From assembly GCA_030704615.1 (NCBI GenBank), contig CM060732.1, positions 18,972,001 to 19,036,000 on the forward strand: a DNA stretch of 64,000 nucleotides, in the 5' to 3' direction. The stretch is from Takakia lepidozioides. Its lineage: Eukaryota; Streptophyta; Takakiopsida; Takakiales; Takakiaceae. Shown in pieces: positions 1 through 11,428 of the stretch. A program made the position numbers and the translations under genes. The first letter of the stretch is position 1. Each line of letters starts with the position of its first letter. The notes below the pieces were generated by a model. The model had not been told where the DNA came from. It worked only from the letters and a program-made list of their open reading frames with translations, and made no database searches.

Positions 1-1
1 A

Positions 2-145
2 CGGCCAGTTGCCTCTGGAAACGAAAGAACAGATGGAGATCATGATTCTAGCACTGATCATGGGAACGGAGGTGAAGTGAGTGGGGACGAAGATTTTGTA
101 CTAGACATGAGATCATACCATCGTCGTCGTGCCAGACGGAATTAG
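2..145 (+). pseudogene. 3' end of hAT transposase reading frame, copy 1
   Basis: This is the last 47 codons and stop of a reading frame that runs in from before the window. It is nearly identical to the C-terminal tail of the hAT transposase at 25.6-28.6 kb and ends in the same basic Arg/His-rich tail (HRRRARRN). The tail carries no catalytic residue and is rich in Asp, Gly, Ser and Arg. The order that follows (hairpin array, RING ORF, kilobase repeats) matches the order after copy 2. Whether the rest of copy 1 is intact cannot be seen. Confidence 0.8.
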
Positions 146-471
146 GTACAGCTATAACTTCTGTGACCTGTCACATGATGTGTAGTATGTTTCCATGGAT
201 ATCCATATTTCAGTTTGGGTACATGCATACGTGTACGGAAATGAAAATGGTGGAATATGTGTACCCAAGAAAGGGTTTGGTAGTTGTGCGTGTGTTTGTG
301 TTTCGTCATTACCTTTACATTGTTGATTTCCTATTATGGTTTCGAAAGCCACAAAAGCTAGGTGCAGCTCCCAACATTCATCTTCCCCTTCACAAATCCA
401 TGGGGAGTCGATACATGTGCTTTTCATCTGCCCCTCCAAACATACATACAGGTGCAAGGGGACCAACCTCC

Positions 472-979
472 TGGTGGTCGCACCTATTTTAAGAAAAACA
501 ATTGTGTGACCACCAGTAGCGGTCGTCGCAATTGTTAAAATAAAAGAAAAATGTTGCGACCACCCCCCTGCTGGTAGTCGCACCTATTTACTGAACGGCA
601 GCTCACAAATCATGCCCCTTAGTAGTGAGAGGAGAAAATAACCTCTTTCATTTATGCGCCAAGAGGCGTAGGAATGGGGCACCACACACGAACCATACCA
701 TACCCATCAAGTAGCAAGATTTGATCCCAGAATCGTCCGGGTCGCACTCAGTGCACTTAACCAACTGAGCTACTGACTGTTGGTAGATATTAAAAAATCA
801 AAAAATTATGCGACCACCCCCCTGCTGGTGGTCGCATCTATTAAAGAAAAGGAAAATAGTGCGACCACCAGCAGGTGGTGGTCGCACCTATTTGTTTTAA
901 ACAAAAAAATTGCGACCACCGCTCTGCTAGTGGTCGCGCCTATTTTTTTTTTTTAAATCTGCGACCACCCCCCTGCTAG
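472..979. repeat. Hairpin array A (short GCGACCACC palindromes)
   Basis: About seven palindromes with arms TGCGACCACC and GGTGGTCGCA flank a short loop, usually CCCCTGCT. They are separated by A-rich spacers of roughly 25-30 bp. A tRNA-derived SINE interrupts the array (about 595-785). The last unit is cut at 979, where sequence jumps straight into the middle of the RING ORF, so about 1.9 kb present in copy 2 is missing here. The loop orientation matches array C and is opposite to array B. Confidence 0.9.
595..785 (-). mobile_element. tRNA-derived SINE, copy 1
   Basis: Read on the minus strand, this begins with a tRNA-like head. An A-box match (TAGCTCAGTTGG, positions 761-772) is followed by a degenerate B box (GGATCAAATCTT). 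A roughly 130-bp unrelated body then ends near 597. A near-identical copy lies at 29530-29720, in the equivalent hairpin array. It is therefore either an insertion older than the duplication or part of the duplicated unit. No clear target-site duplication was seen. Confidence 0.6.
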
Positions 980-2079
980 TGCACTGGATTCACCATATGG
1001 GATGATGTGCATGTCATGTTTGAGCACTGTGTGCATACAATTTCCGATACCAATAACAGCATAAACTGGGATTTGGAAGTAGAGGAGGAGTGGGACACCA
1101 GGCCGAGGATGTCATCCTTCATTAATGAGGATAAACGGACGTGGATACCACAGAGCAATCCAACGTCATGGATAACAGATGGTACGGTGTGCACAATGTG
1201 CCTAAACCCTTATGGACTGGAGGAAGGCTATGTGGCCATTTGTTCCATCCCACATGTCTCATATCGGCAGCCATGCGAGCCAGCCAATGCCCTGACTGCC
1301 GTGGACCAATCCATCAACGTTTCTACGAGTTGTTTGGGTTGCAAGACAATATGCCCACGGGATACGAGTACAACCGGTACAACATGCCATTAGATGTATC
1401 GCCTTACGATTTTTTAAATTAGCAGCACTGGGGGGAGACAATGACATGGGATGCTACAAGACAGATGTACGCCTTGGATGCGAAGACGTTAACTAGGGTT
1501 AAAGATCCGGTGACCTTTTGGGTGACATCCAACTGGGAAATAACCGTGCGTGCTAGAGGCATACGGGACCCAGTCCAAAAGGAGTTTTTTTGCCGGAACT
1601 TGGGAGGGCATTAGAGCTGTACCAGACAAAGATTCTTCCGACTGCCTGAGGATCCGTGGGTGCCAACGGAAAACGACCCATACAATCGCGAACCGATTGG
1701 GAGAGACCTATTTCTAAGGGAGTTGGAGGCCGCTAGCATCTGTTGGGAGAATATGAATGAGACGTACTGGGTGCCTCGTCGGGATGATGGGCCATTTCTT
1801 CCAGAGTTGCGCAGAGTCCCCCAGCAGGAGGAGGTGTTGGACAATTTCAAGGCTGTCATCACGAGTGCTCTGGCAAATGTGGAAGAGAGTCAGCACTCAC
1901 CTAGAACGCTACGCATGATGGCAAGGGTGGACCACACAACACTGGGTCCCTCTTTGACCACTCAAGCCCAGGCTCGAACTCTCCGTACTGGTGGAGGCAC
2001 GTCCTCTACACCCGGAGCATCTTCATCAACATCTGGAGATGACGACAACGAAGTAATAAATCTAGATGAAGATGACTAG
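980..2079 (+). pseudogene. RING/SIM ORF2 relic, copy 1
   Basis: This copy of the ORF2 protein described at 30.6-36.3 kb is truncated at its 5' end by the junction at 979/980. It keeps the region before the RING finger, most of the finger (CTMC, then CGHLFHPTC and CPDCRG in another frame) and the C-terminal part ending in EVINLDEDD. A 14-bp deletion in the RING removes its third cysteine and shifts the frame. Two Trp codons read TAG (near 1421 and 1612), and about 140 bp present in copy 2 are missing near 1865. It preserves the 103 bp that copy 2 lost at its insertion. Confidence 0.8.
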
Positions 2080-2109
2080 AAAAGCTATAAACGTAGGGAG
2101 TAGGCCAAA

Positions 2110-2580
2110 GGTCTCAGGTTGCGAAAACTTAAATGTGCAACCCACTATATAGTCTACGTTATTTTTGGAAATACAAGGTTCATCCTTTGAACCATTTTTG
2201 AATGACCTTATACTTGTTCGGTACCTGTTTGACGGCATGTACAATATAATCGCAAAGTTTCAAAACAATCAAAAATTGCTGAATGAAAATACCATTGGTT
2301 CACCCATTGCAATATTTTAAATCGAACTCATACTTGTCCGGTACCTTTAAGAGGGCATGTACAATGCAATGACAAAGTTTGAAAGCATTCAGAAATCGGC
2401 ACATCAAGTAACCATTGGTTCCTCCTGTGAACCATTTCTGATTGATCTCATACTTCTCCGGTCCATATAAGAGGCATATAGAACATACTGGCAAAATTTC
2501 AAATCATTCAAATTTTTTTTTATCAATGAACCTTTGGTTTATCCTTTTCACCATTAACGATTAATCACAAATAAATGAAT
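2110..2580. repeat. Diverged ~120-bp noncoding repeat units, copy 1
   Basis: Loosely similar units of about 120 bp recur. Each carries a version of an ATTGATCTCATACTTGTCCGG-like stretch (at most 20 bases are conserved at a time), a GGCATGTACAAT-like stretch and CTGGCAAAGTTTGAAA. The same series follows ORF2 of copy 2 (36.34-36.77 kb). No reading frame of note is present. The units grade into the kilobase repeat that starts near 2590. Confidence 0.7.
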
Positions 2581-2589
2581 AGACGAATA

Positions 2590-4915
2590 AATCATTTGCC
2601 TCCAAATGATTTTGGTTCGCTTTGAGACTTGGCCAGTATCTTCAATGTACCATGGAAGAAGCCCTAGAGTAATATGAGATCAATCGAAATTCGTTCAATG
2701 GGCCAACGGATGGTTGCCCATCCAAATGATTTTCGTTCGCTTTAAGACTTGGCCAGTGTGTTCAATGTACCCTCTGATAGGTCCCACTGCAATATGAGAT
2801 CAATCGAAATTCGTTCGATGGGCCAATGAGGCGTTCAGTTGTCATCTGGTTTTTGTTCATTGCGAAAAAAAAATCCTGCAATGCGCGCACGGCTATTGCA
2901 CCCATTGAACGGATGTGGTTGAAGCCCCTCTTTTGCCCGCATGTGCTTGAACATGTGTGTGACATATGTGCGGAGACACAACAGACGAATAAATCACTTG
3001 CCTCCCCATCGACACCAAGCCATTCCATAATGTAATTGAATTTAAATTAATTTTAAGCCAATAAATAGGTTTGCACTGCCTTTCATTGGGGGATTCTGGC
3101 ACGTATTGATTTTGTTTTTGGCTCAATTTTGTTCTACGGCTTCCAGTATCCCACCACTACTCCCCCGCCAAAATTTGGACCAATCAAAAATGCCCCAAAA
3201 AAAAGTGTTCTCTTCGCTCACTATTGCAGAACTCTCCTGTGAAGAGTGCATGAAGTTGAACACAAATCAAATTTGGAGTGCAAAACAGGGAAAAAATTGT
3301 GGTTTTGGGTCCAAATGAATTATGTTCGCTCCCAAATTTGGCACGCACGTTGCATATGGCTACATTACATGATTCAAAAACGGAGTGAAAAAAATAAATC
3401 GTGAGCACGCGAAACACAGTCCAACAGGTCCCAGAGCAATAGCAGATCCAGCGGAATACATTCAACGGGTGAACGGATGGTTGCCCATCCAAATCATTTT
3501 TGTTTGCTTCCAAACTTTGCCAGTACGTTCGAGACACCCTCTCACAGGTCCCGGACTAATATCAGATCAATCGAAATTCATTCGATGGCTCAACCGATGG
3601 TTGGCCATCGAGATGATTTTGGTTCGCTTTGAGACTTGGCCAGTATACCACGATAACAAATGAACGCCTCATTGCACAATCGAACGAATTTCGATTGTTC
3701 TCGTATTACACTGGGACGTATCAGAGGGTACATTGAACACGCTGGCCAAGTTTCAAAGGGAACGAAAATCATTTGGATGGGCAACCATCCGTAGGCCCAT
3801 CGAACGAATTTCGATTGATCTCATATTACTCTGGGGCCTCTTCCATGGCACATTGAACATACTGGCCAAGTCTCAAAGCGAACCAAAATCATCTCAATGG
3901 CCAACCATCCGTTGAGCCATCGAATGAATTTCGATTGATCTAATATTAGTCCGGGACCTGTGAGAGGGTGTCTCGAACGTAATGGCAAAAATTGGAAGCA
4001 AACAAAAATGATTTGGATGGGCAACCATCCATTCACCCGTTGAATGTATTCCGCTGGATCTGCTATTGCTTTGGGACCAGTGTTTCGCGTGCTCACGATT
4101 TATTTATTTTCATTCCGTTTTTGAATGGGGCGTGTAATGTAGCCATATGCAACGTGCGTGCCAAATTTGGGAGCGAACATAATTCATTTGGACCCAAAAC
4201 CACAAAGTTTCTTCCCTATTTTGCACTCCAAATTTGATTTGTGTTCAACTTCATGCACTCTTCATAGAGAGTTCTACAATAGTGAGCGAAGAGAACACTT
4301 TTTTTTTGGGGCATTTTTGATTGGTCCAAATTTTGGCGGGGGAGTAGTGGTGGGATGCTGGAAGCCACAGAACAAAAATTGAGGCAAAAACAAAATCGAT
4401 ATGTGCCAGAAACCCCCAATGAAAGGCAGTGCAAACCTATTTATTGGCTTAAAATAAATTTAAATTCAATTAAATTGTGGAATAGCTTGAGGGGTGAATG
4501 CGTCGATGGGGAGGCAAATGATTTATTCGTCTAATGTGTCTCCACACATGTTCCAGCACATGGGGGCAGAAGAGGGGCTTCAACCACATCCGTTCAATGG
4601 GTGCAATAGCTGTGCACGCATTGCATGATTTTTTTTTCGCATTGAACAAAAACACGATGACAAATGAATGCCTCCTTGCACAATTGAACGAATTTCGATT
4701 GATCTCGTATTACACTGGGACGTATCAGAGGGTACATTGAACACACTGGCCAAGTTTCAAAGCGAAGGAAAATCATTTGGATATGCAACCATCCGTAGGC
4801 CCATTGAACGAATTTCGATTGATCTCATATTACTCTGGGGCCTCTTCCATGGCACATTGAACATACTGGCCAAGTCTCAAAGCGAACCAAAATCATCTCG
4901 ATGGCCAACCATCCT
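2590..4915. repeat. Kilobase repeat pair in inverted orientation, copy 1
   Basis: A repeat of about 1 kb (roughly 2590-3650) is followed by an inverted copy (roughly 3652-4915). Together they form an imperfect palindrome centred near 3750. Matching landmarks are 2826-2955 against 4545-4673, 3010-3080 against 4424-4490, and 3428-3511 against 3994-4077. All three pairs give the same centre. The repeat is noncoding and is internally built from ~120-bp subunits. In copy 2 the same two units are in direct orientation. The right edge abuts the Ty3 relic at 4914. Confidence 0.85.
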
Positions 4916-5231
4916 CGAGGTTCAGAGGGAGTTGGTAGCTAAGGCGGTGGTGATGAATGAGGTTGGGGATTTTTCTCGGGTTGAGGAAGTCCTCGAGGAT
5001 GAGATGATGGGGCAGGATGAGGCCTCATTGACTGAGCAGGCAGGGAGTATTGCTCAAGAGGTTGCAACATAGCAACCACTGGACGCGTCCTCTACCTCTA
5101 AGCCCACTGGACTTAAGGTTGCAGTTACGGAGGACAATTGGGAGCCTGACATTGGACCCATTGTCACCGGAAGAGAGAGACGACGTATACGGCGGTTCCA
5201 GAGGGCTTACAAGAATTGCTTTGCTTTCAGT

Positions 5232-6068
5232 TTGAAGGACTTGGGAGCACTGAAGGGTCAAGAGATCTGTATTGAGTTGGCCACTGACACGCCAATCTTT
5301 CGGAGACCCTATAGATATAGTGACATGGAGAGGTCTTTGATTCAGATGAGGACTCAAGATCTCTGGGAGGCAGGTTTGGTGGAGCTCTCTGGTGGAGAGT
5401 ATGCTTCAGCCACAGTGATGCCAGCCAAGAAGGATGTCTATGGCAATTGGACGGAGAGATGTATGTGAGGTGATTACCGGCATGTAAATCGTCAGACCAA
5501 GTCCGATAAGTATGTCATGCCCACATCAGAGGAGATCTTTGATGCCATTGGGCATGCTAAGGTCTTTAGCACTTTGGATTTACGATCCAGATATCACCAG
5601 TTGCCGATCAATGAGGCGGACAAGCAGAAGACGACATTCTGGGGGATCAATGAGCACGGCAAGGATTGCCTATATCAGTGGCGGTTCTTACCATTTGGGC
5701 TTAAGAACGCTCCTGTAGAGTTTCAGAGAGTCATAGATAGGATTCTAGCAGGGGTGGACTTTGCTCGGTGCTACCTAGATGACATCAGCATCTTTAGTGC
5801 TACGGTGGATGAGCATGAGAGACACCTTCAGGTGGTATTGGAGTGCTTGAGAGCGCACGGATTGAAGTTGCATCCGAGGAAATGCAAGTTTTTCCACAAC
5901 CAGATTGAGTATCTGGGTCACATGATATATCCTGGAGGATTGGGGGTACAGCAGATTAAGGTAGAGGCCATTGCACAAATTCCACGCCCCACGGATGTGA
6001 GCCGAGTTCGAGCTTTCATGGGGTTAGCAAACTACTATAGGGATTTAGTGCTATCACAAAGGCTCTAA
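5232..6068 (+). pseudogene. Reverse transcriptase domain of the Ty3 relic
   Basis: The RT is recognisable from its substrate-binding region (TPIFRRPYRY), the motif around FSTLDLRSRYHQLPI, the FLPFGLKNAP motif and the catalytic YLDD box (5772-5783). A C-terminal PRPTDVSRVRAFMGLANYYR segment follows. An in-frame TGA sits near 5466, and the frame is lost after 6050. Ty3 elements often have YVDD or YIDD; YLDD is a modest variant. Confidence 0.9.
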
Positions 6069-6192
6069 CCAAGCTCACGAAGGTGGACCAGAAGTGGCAG
6101 TGGGAAGATGAGCAAGAATGAGCTTTTCAAGAGCTCAAGGCGAGGTTGACCTCGGCGCCTATCCTGAGATGACCTATCAGGGGGCGTCTCTT

Positions 6193-6560
6193 TCAGCTGC
6201 ATACGGATTGGAGCATGTTGGGGCTTGGAGCGGTGTTCACATAGGTGGATGATGAGGGAAGAGAGTTCATAGTGGCTTATGCTAGCCGCTCGAACAACGC
6301 TGCAGAGGCTAAGTACAGCTCATATGAGGGAGAATGCTTAGCTGCAATGTGGGCCGTGGCACACTTCAGATGCTATCTATATGACAATCTCTTCACCCTT
6401 GTCACAGATCACCAGCCACTCAAGTGGTTGATGGAGTCAAACAAGCTTACAGGGAAGCTTGCACGGTGAGCACTCATACTCCAGGAGTATGACTTTCAGG
6501 TTGTGCATCGACCAGGTTTGGTCAATCGGGATGCGGATGGACTGAGTCGCAATCCATGCA
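6193..6560 (+). pseudogene. RNase H domain of the Ty3 relic
   Basis: The segment has the usual Ty3 RNase H landmarks: LHTDWSMLGLGAV, then YSSYEGECLAAMWAVAHFR, TDHQPLKWLM and, at the end, HRPGLVNRDADGLSRN. Stop codons sit near 6242 and 6468. The domain degrades the RNA strand during reverse transcription in active elements. This copy is broken. Confidence 0.88.
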
Positions 6561-6899
6561 CGATCCAGCAAGATGACACTGGAGCTCGGTGGCATGGTGA
6601 GACGGACAAGGAGATGGTGCTGGGATGGCACGCATCCGCATTTTTGTGTATTTTGGCAGCGGGAGGTCAGATTGAACCCACAATAGGGATGACTGTAGAC
6701 AAAGTGTCTGAGGAGGCTAGTGACGAACCAGGTGGTGCCAGAGATATACATGAGGACTCGGCTGTGTTGGACTACCTCCGTACTGGAGACATGGCAGCCA
6801 CTGTGACTACCAAGGAGAGGGATCGGATCCTGCAATGAGCCAAGAGGTTCAAGTGGGAGGGGATACACCTACTCCGAGTGTGGGAGGATGGTCGGGTGA

Positions 6900-7726
6900 G
6901 GATTGAGTCTCACCCAACATAGCGTGCACGGTTAGTGCGGCATGCCCATGAAGAGTTGGGGCATTTTGAAGTGCGACGCACTCACTGTTTACTGCAGGGG
7001 CAGTATTGGTGGCGTGGTATGCGTACAGAGGTGCAACAGTTCGTGGCTAGGTGCATGGTGTGTGATAGGGTGCGTGCTTCATTCAACGTCCCTACACCAT
7101 AGTTGCATCATTTACCAATCATGGGATTGGGCTACAGGTGGAGTCTTGACTTTGCAGGATCGTTGCCACTGACTATGCGCCACCACAGATATGTGTTGGT
7201 GATGGTGGAGCACTTCTCCAAGTGGATTGAGTTGGTTCCATTGTCTGACAAGGCTAGTGAGGGGGCTGTGTATGCATTCTTGGATCGAGTGCTTAACCGA
7301 TTCGGTGCTCCAGCTGAGGTACTCACGGACCAAGGGAGAGAGTTCTTGGGGGAGTTTCAGGCTTTGTGTGATAAAGCCTTGATAGACCACCGCACCACTT
7401 CTCGGGATCATCCTGAGGCCGATGGCTTGGCAGAGAGAGTTGTTCAGACGGTGAAGAGGGGTTTGCACAAGTATGGCTTGCTGAAGGGACACCTAGGAGA
7501 TTGGGATCTTCAGGTGTCTTGCTTAGCTATGGGCTATAGGTTCAGCAAGCAAGCATCACTTGCCTCCTTCTCACCATATTTCCTTTTCTTTGGCCGAGAG
7601 CGGGATTTGCCTGCAACCATTCGTAGGGACACTGCTCAAGTTCTTAACCTTGACGATCCGGACGTGTGGGTACGTGTATGTGATCAGCGTGCAGAATTGT
7701 TCAAGAATCATGCCCATGGCTTTTGA
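6900..7726 (+). pseudogene. Integrase domain of the Ty3 relic
   Basis: An HHCC zinc-binding region (HEELGHFEVRRTH, then CMVCDRV) near 6945-7075 is followed by an RVE-type catalytic core from about 7127. The core shows YRWSLDFAG (first Asp), VLTDQGREF (second Asp) and HPEADGLAERVVQ (candidate Glu). An in-frame TAG lies near 7101, and the frame is lost near 7720. The C-terminal region continues in another frame with FSPGDYVYLQQ, typical of the small beta-barrel after the core. Confidence 0.9.
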
Positions 7727-7727
7727 G

Positions 7728-8186
7728 AACCTTGCCATTGCACAACACCGTGACATGTGTAGGTATGCCACTATACGTGGTGGAGGATATCGTCCTGGGG
7801 TTTGGAGGTTTAGCCCTGGTGACTATGTTTATTTGCAGCAGACTGCTCCTACGACCCTGGATGTGACTGCAGGGCGTGTTATTCTGAGGATTCGAGAGGT
7901 GTTGCCCTCAGGAGTCCTGATCTTGGAGGGTCGGGATGACATGACTTGGAAGGATCATGTGCGTAATTGTGCGCCATGTCACCTTCCCAATGTCGATGGC
8001 AGAATTGACCCAAACTTGGCAGTGAAACCTGCAGGTTTGAGGTGCATGTTCTGTGGGTCTGCCAAAGGGGCAGCCACCATGCTGGTGTGTGATCAATGCT
8101 CAAGAGGTTGGCATATGGGATGCTTGACACCACCTCTTGAGAGGGTTCCTGATGGAGATTGGTTATGTCCACACTGCTTGGGATAG
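7728..8186 (+). pseudogene. Integrase C-terminal barrel plus PHD finger
   Basis: After the barrel-like segment (RPGVWRFSPGDYVYLQ), the reading frame continues without a stop into a Cys4-His-Cys3 PHD finger at about 8041-8181. The pattern is C-x2-C-x11-C-x2-C-x4-H-x2-C-x14-C-x2-C, with key parts VCDQCSRGWHMGC and DGDWLCPHC. The stop codon is at 8184. PHD fingers usually read histone H3 tails, and here one occupies the position held by the chromodomain in chromoviruses. A targeting role is inferred. Confidence 0.85.
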
Positions 8187-8446
8187 TGGCAGTGGATATG
8201 ACTAGTGGCAGCTAACAAGACATGGGAGGCCAAGCTCATAGGAGTCAATACACGAGATCCCAGGCTCAAGTTCATAGGTTGCAAGATGGCGACTAACAAT
8301 GGGGCAACTCTTGCACCCGGCCTCTTGATCTATCGAGTTTGAGTGTAGTAGGGACAGTGGTGGAGGACTTAGTGAGGCTACGGTCACTATCATATCTTGT
8401 GGCTACCTGGACTTAGAGGGACCTAAGCACTAGCTAGGGGGGCGAT

Positions 8447-9035
8447 TGTGGTGGACTAGTGACTGCCATAATGGACAGCCTAGCGACTGACTAGTGGCAG
8501 CCTAGTGGTTGGAGTAGTGGCTGGACTAGTGGTATACTAGTGTGTGGTGTGCACATGTGTTGTGTGGTTTTGGACAACGATGTAGTTGTGTAGCGATATG
8601 TATGCGCACGACAGCTGTCAAGTTATTTCACCACTAGTGTGAAACTAGCTAGGAAATAGTTAGCTTTTACATATTGATATTTGGGATTGGCCCAAGTGTC
8701 AATCCAGGGGTCAAGGAAGATTTAGGCCCTGGAGTAGTTATCTTCATGGCAAGCGCGGTAGGCTCATCTTTCTCGAGTTGAGCCTCACCACGCCTAGCTA
8801 TGGCGCCGTAGTGTGGATTCCCCATGGCGTGGGGTGCACTTGGCTTGACTTGTATTTGAGTGATGAGTTTATATATGCATGAGTTTATGCTCAGCTTTGT
8901 GAGCTCGCATGAGCTTGTGTGTATTCTTCTTCTTTAGTGAGGGGTGCCACTACCACTACCACTATGGGTGGGGCACCACTACCGCTAGTGCAGGGCAACA
9001 CTACCACTACCACTACCACTATGTGCGGGGAAACA
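8447..9035 (+). mobile_element. Probable 3' LTR of the Ty3 relic
   Basis: A purine-rich tract (tagctaggggggcga, 8431-8445) directly precedes TGTGGTGG at 8447, as expected for a polypurine tract and 3' LTR. The same start sequence recurs at 9037, so the first unit is 589 bp and runs from TG to AACA. It contains a TATATATG stretch near 8870 and short ACTACC repeats. No 5' LTR partner is in the window, so the ends rest on the tandem copy only. Confidence 0.65.
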
Positions 9036-9036
9036 T

Positions 9037-9203
9037 TGTGGTGGACTAGTGACTGCCATAGTGGGCAGCCTAGCGACTGACTAGTGGCAGCCTAGTGGTT
9101 GGACTAGTGGTGGACTAGTGGTATACTAGTGTGTGGTGTGCACATGTGTTGTGTGGTTTTGGGCAGCAATGTAGTTGTGTAGCGATATGTATGCGCACAA
9201 CAA
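9037..9203 (+). mobile_element. Truncated second LTR copy
   Basis: About 165 bp repeat the first part of the LTR, from TGTGGTGGACTAGTG to TATGTATGCGCAC, with a few substitutions. The similarity then stops abruptly. A single T separates it from the end of the previous LTR. It could be a tandem-LTR recombination product or a nested, truncated insertion. Confidence 0.65.
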
Positions 9204-10798
9204 GGGGCATCAAATGCAAAACATCCAAACACTAGGCTCATCCAAGAACACTGTGATGATCACACAAAACATTCTGCGTTTGGCATAAGCCAGCCGTTTT
9301 TTATATTAAGGAATGGGCTAATCTGGAATGGCAAATGGTGGCCTCTTATTGGCTGCCAGGATTTCCTTAAGTTTCTCCCACACACCAGCAGCCACCCTGT
9401 CAGATTAGGTTACTAATGGAATGAGACAAGGGCCTTGGCTAACATTAGGCACATTTAATCAGCTATACCAACCGCCTTGCTTTTCATCCAGCCTACGAAC
9501 AGAAAGGCATCTGTAGCAAGTAGAATACTCCATCTTACAAGCTGCAACATTGATGTATCATATTTTTGAGGTTGTACATTGAGAAAAATGGACTTCAGCA
9601 ACAATTTTGTTGCAAATGAATGGATGTTTACAAAACCAGAAGTCTGTAAGTGGAATGATGCTCCAATCTTCTAATGGCTTAACCCTTAAGTGTCCAGGCC
9701 CATTTTCACGACATGCTGTGAAAAAAGGACCCTGGCCCACTAAATCTTTTTTCTCTCCCAGATTTCTAAGTCCCTGTAAAAGTGAGCATTGAATTTACTG
9801 CCCATCTACCCAAACTACGACCTCAAAAAATTGCAGCCGTATCCAATTGCCAGATTAGAAGATTGTAATATGCATATGTGCCCCAAAAGGAATCCTTCCT
9901 AAAAATGAAGAGCATAAAAATCCAAGAAATTTACCAAATTTGGGCAATGTTTTCCTTGCATGATATGAGAGTCTTGGGAATTGTGTACCTCACTTGATGC
10001 CACACCTTCCCTGAAATTTTCGTTTTTTTCTGACTTGTTTTCGTGTGGGCTGCTTTGTACTCACAAATTGGGGGGTCTCAAAACCCAATTTGAAGCGGGC
10101 AGACCAAAATTTGAGATTACGTGCTACCATCAATTCTCAATTGCTCTGGTCCATGTCATCATTGCATGCAAATGTTGTTGTAGAAAAAAATTCAATCCAA
10201 TTGGGAAATGTTTTAGGCTATTTTTGGGCCCTGCCCGGTAATTCCCAGCCCATTGGCCTACAGCCCTACCATATTTCCTCCTGTAGCCCTTGTACCTAGC
10301 GGGTTGTGAGACCGTTTCACCACTCCTTTGCCTCGGGTGGCTGCCACGCAGGCTGCTGCACATTCATGGGGCATTGGGATGTGTGTGGGCCCGCCGTTCT
10401 TAGGGTGGAAACCCTTCCCCTAGCCTGACCGTGATTGCCATGTAAGCAACTCGGGCAAGATGATTCAGCAAAAAATGTCAAAAAAGCTGAGTTAGGGGGG
10501 TCTTACTCCATGTATATATTTCTTTTTTGAAGATTGGCGAATGCCATTGTGTGTAAGAGTTTTTTTCGTATCTAATGAGCCTAATTTGACTCAAATCAGA
10601 GTTAATCCCAGTAAGAACTGGATGGTTAAAGAAACCTAACCAACCCAAAACGGGTCGGTTTGACACTCAAGGGTTAACTAGCCTGCAACCTGTATACTAT
10701 AGAGCAATGCTCATTCTATATAGCATTTTTTCTTTTCATACTACAGTATCGAGCTCAAAGAAAGCTCATGCTTTTGCAACTAAATGTATGCACAATTT
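9204..10798. other. No gene recognised
   Basis: Both strands show only short open frames without recognisable motifs or paired splice sites. I looked here for downstream exons of the acyl-CoA synthetase (minus strand) and found none. Confidence 0.5.
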
Positions 10799-11428
10799 CT
10801 ACTGTCTGGGACTACCTCCAACCAAAGATGACATTGTTGCAGGGTCCATAACGAAGGTGGAATTAAATGTCGAGTGCGACATCACGTTGACTTGCATGAA
10901 AGAATGGTGCAATCGAGCATTTGTAGCTGCAGGATGACTTGTAGCCAGAACCTCAGGTGCATGGCGGGCAACCAACTCAGGATCAACTCGAAAAACAACT
11001 ATTATAGAACAAGGAACATCCACAATAGATTTGCCCTCCTCTGGCACTATAGGAGAAGCAACCACGTTATTGATAGGGGCCTGGGGCAAATCCACTTTTG
11101 AAATCTGACCAGATGTAAGCACCTCATTCACAATGGGAACTGGCAGTGAAACTGCAATCGGAACAGGAGCTGGAACTGACATAGGAACTGGCAGTCTAAC
11201 AGGAGTTGGCACAGTAGCTGACACTGGCACTTCAGATGCAAGAAGTGGTGTTGGCAATGGCTTAGCAGAAGCCGGAAAGATGCCCTCCGGGAAAAAGTTC
11301 TCCCAATTAAATGTATCAACGATGACAATTTCTGGGATACATTTAAATACATTTAAATACATCCCAAAATTTAGTGGACTTTTCCAGGTGACACTTTTTT
11401 TGATATTCCAGATGGCATTATAATACAC
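10799..11428 (-). CDS. Uncharacterised Pro/Val-rich open frame
   Basis: This 209-codon open frame is not recognised. It has an N-terminal segment with FNWENFFPEGIFP, a middle part of about 45 residues dominated by PVP and VPxP repeats, and a C-terminal part without motifs. There is no signal peptide and no clear membrane segment. Its 5' part overlaps short tandem repeats at 11341-11540, which argues against a normal start there. It may be a retroelement remnant, an exon or a chance frame. It lies downstream of the acyl-CoA synthetase exons but shows no similarity to that family. Confidence 0.25.
   Translation of the reverse strand: MYYNAIWNIKKSVTWKSPLNFGMYLNVFKCIPEIVIVDTFNWENFFPEGIFPASAKPLPTPLLASEVPVSATVPTPVRLPVPMSVPAPVPIAVSLPVPIVNEVLTSGQISKVDLPQAPINNVVASPIVPEEGKSIVDVPCSIIVVFRVDPELVARHAPEVLATSHPAATNARLHHSFMQVNVMSHSTFNSTFVMDPATMSSLVGGSPRQ

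Larger units (their letters stand above)
4914..8186 (+). pseudogene. Ty3/gypsy pol relic ending in a PHD finger
   Basis: This is a decayed polyprotein in the order reverse transcriptase, RNase H, integrase, PHD finger, which is the Ty3/gypsy order. There is no gag, protease or 5' LTR: the left edge joins the kilobase repeat at 4914. Stop codons (for example near 5466, 6468, 6836 and 7101) and frame changes (near 6050 and 7720) rule out a functional protein. It lies in the same orientation as the LTR at 8447. Subdomains are listed separately. Confidence 0.92.
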
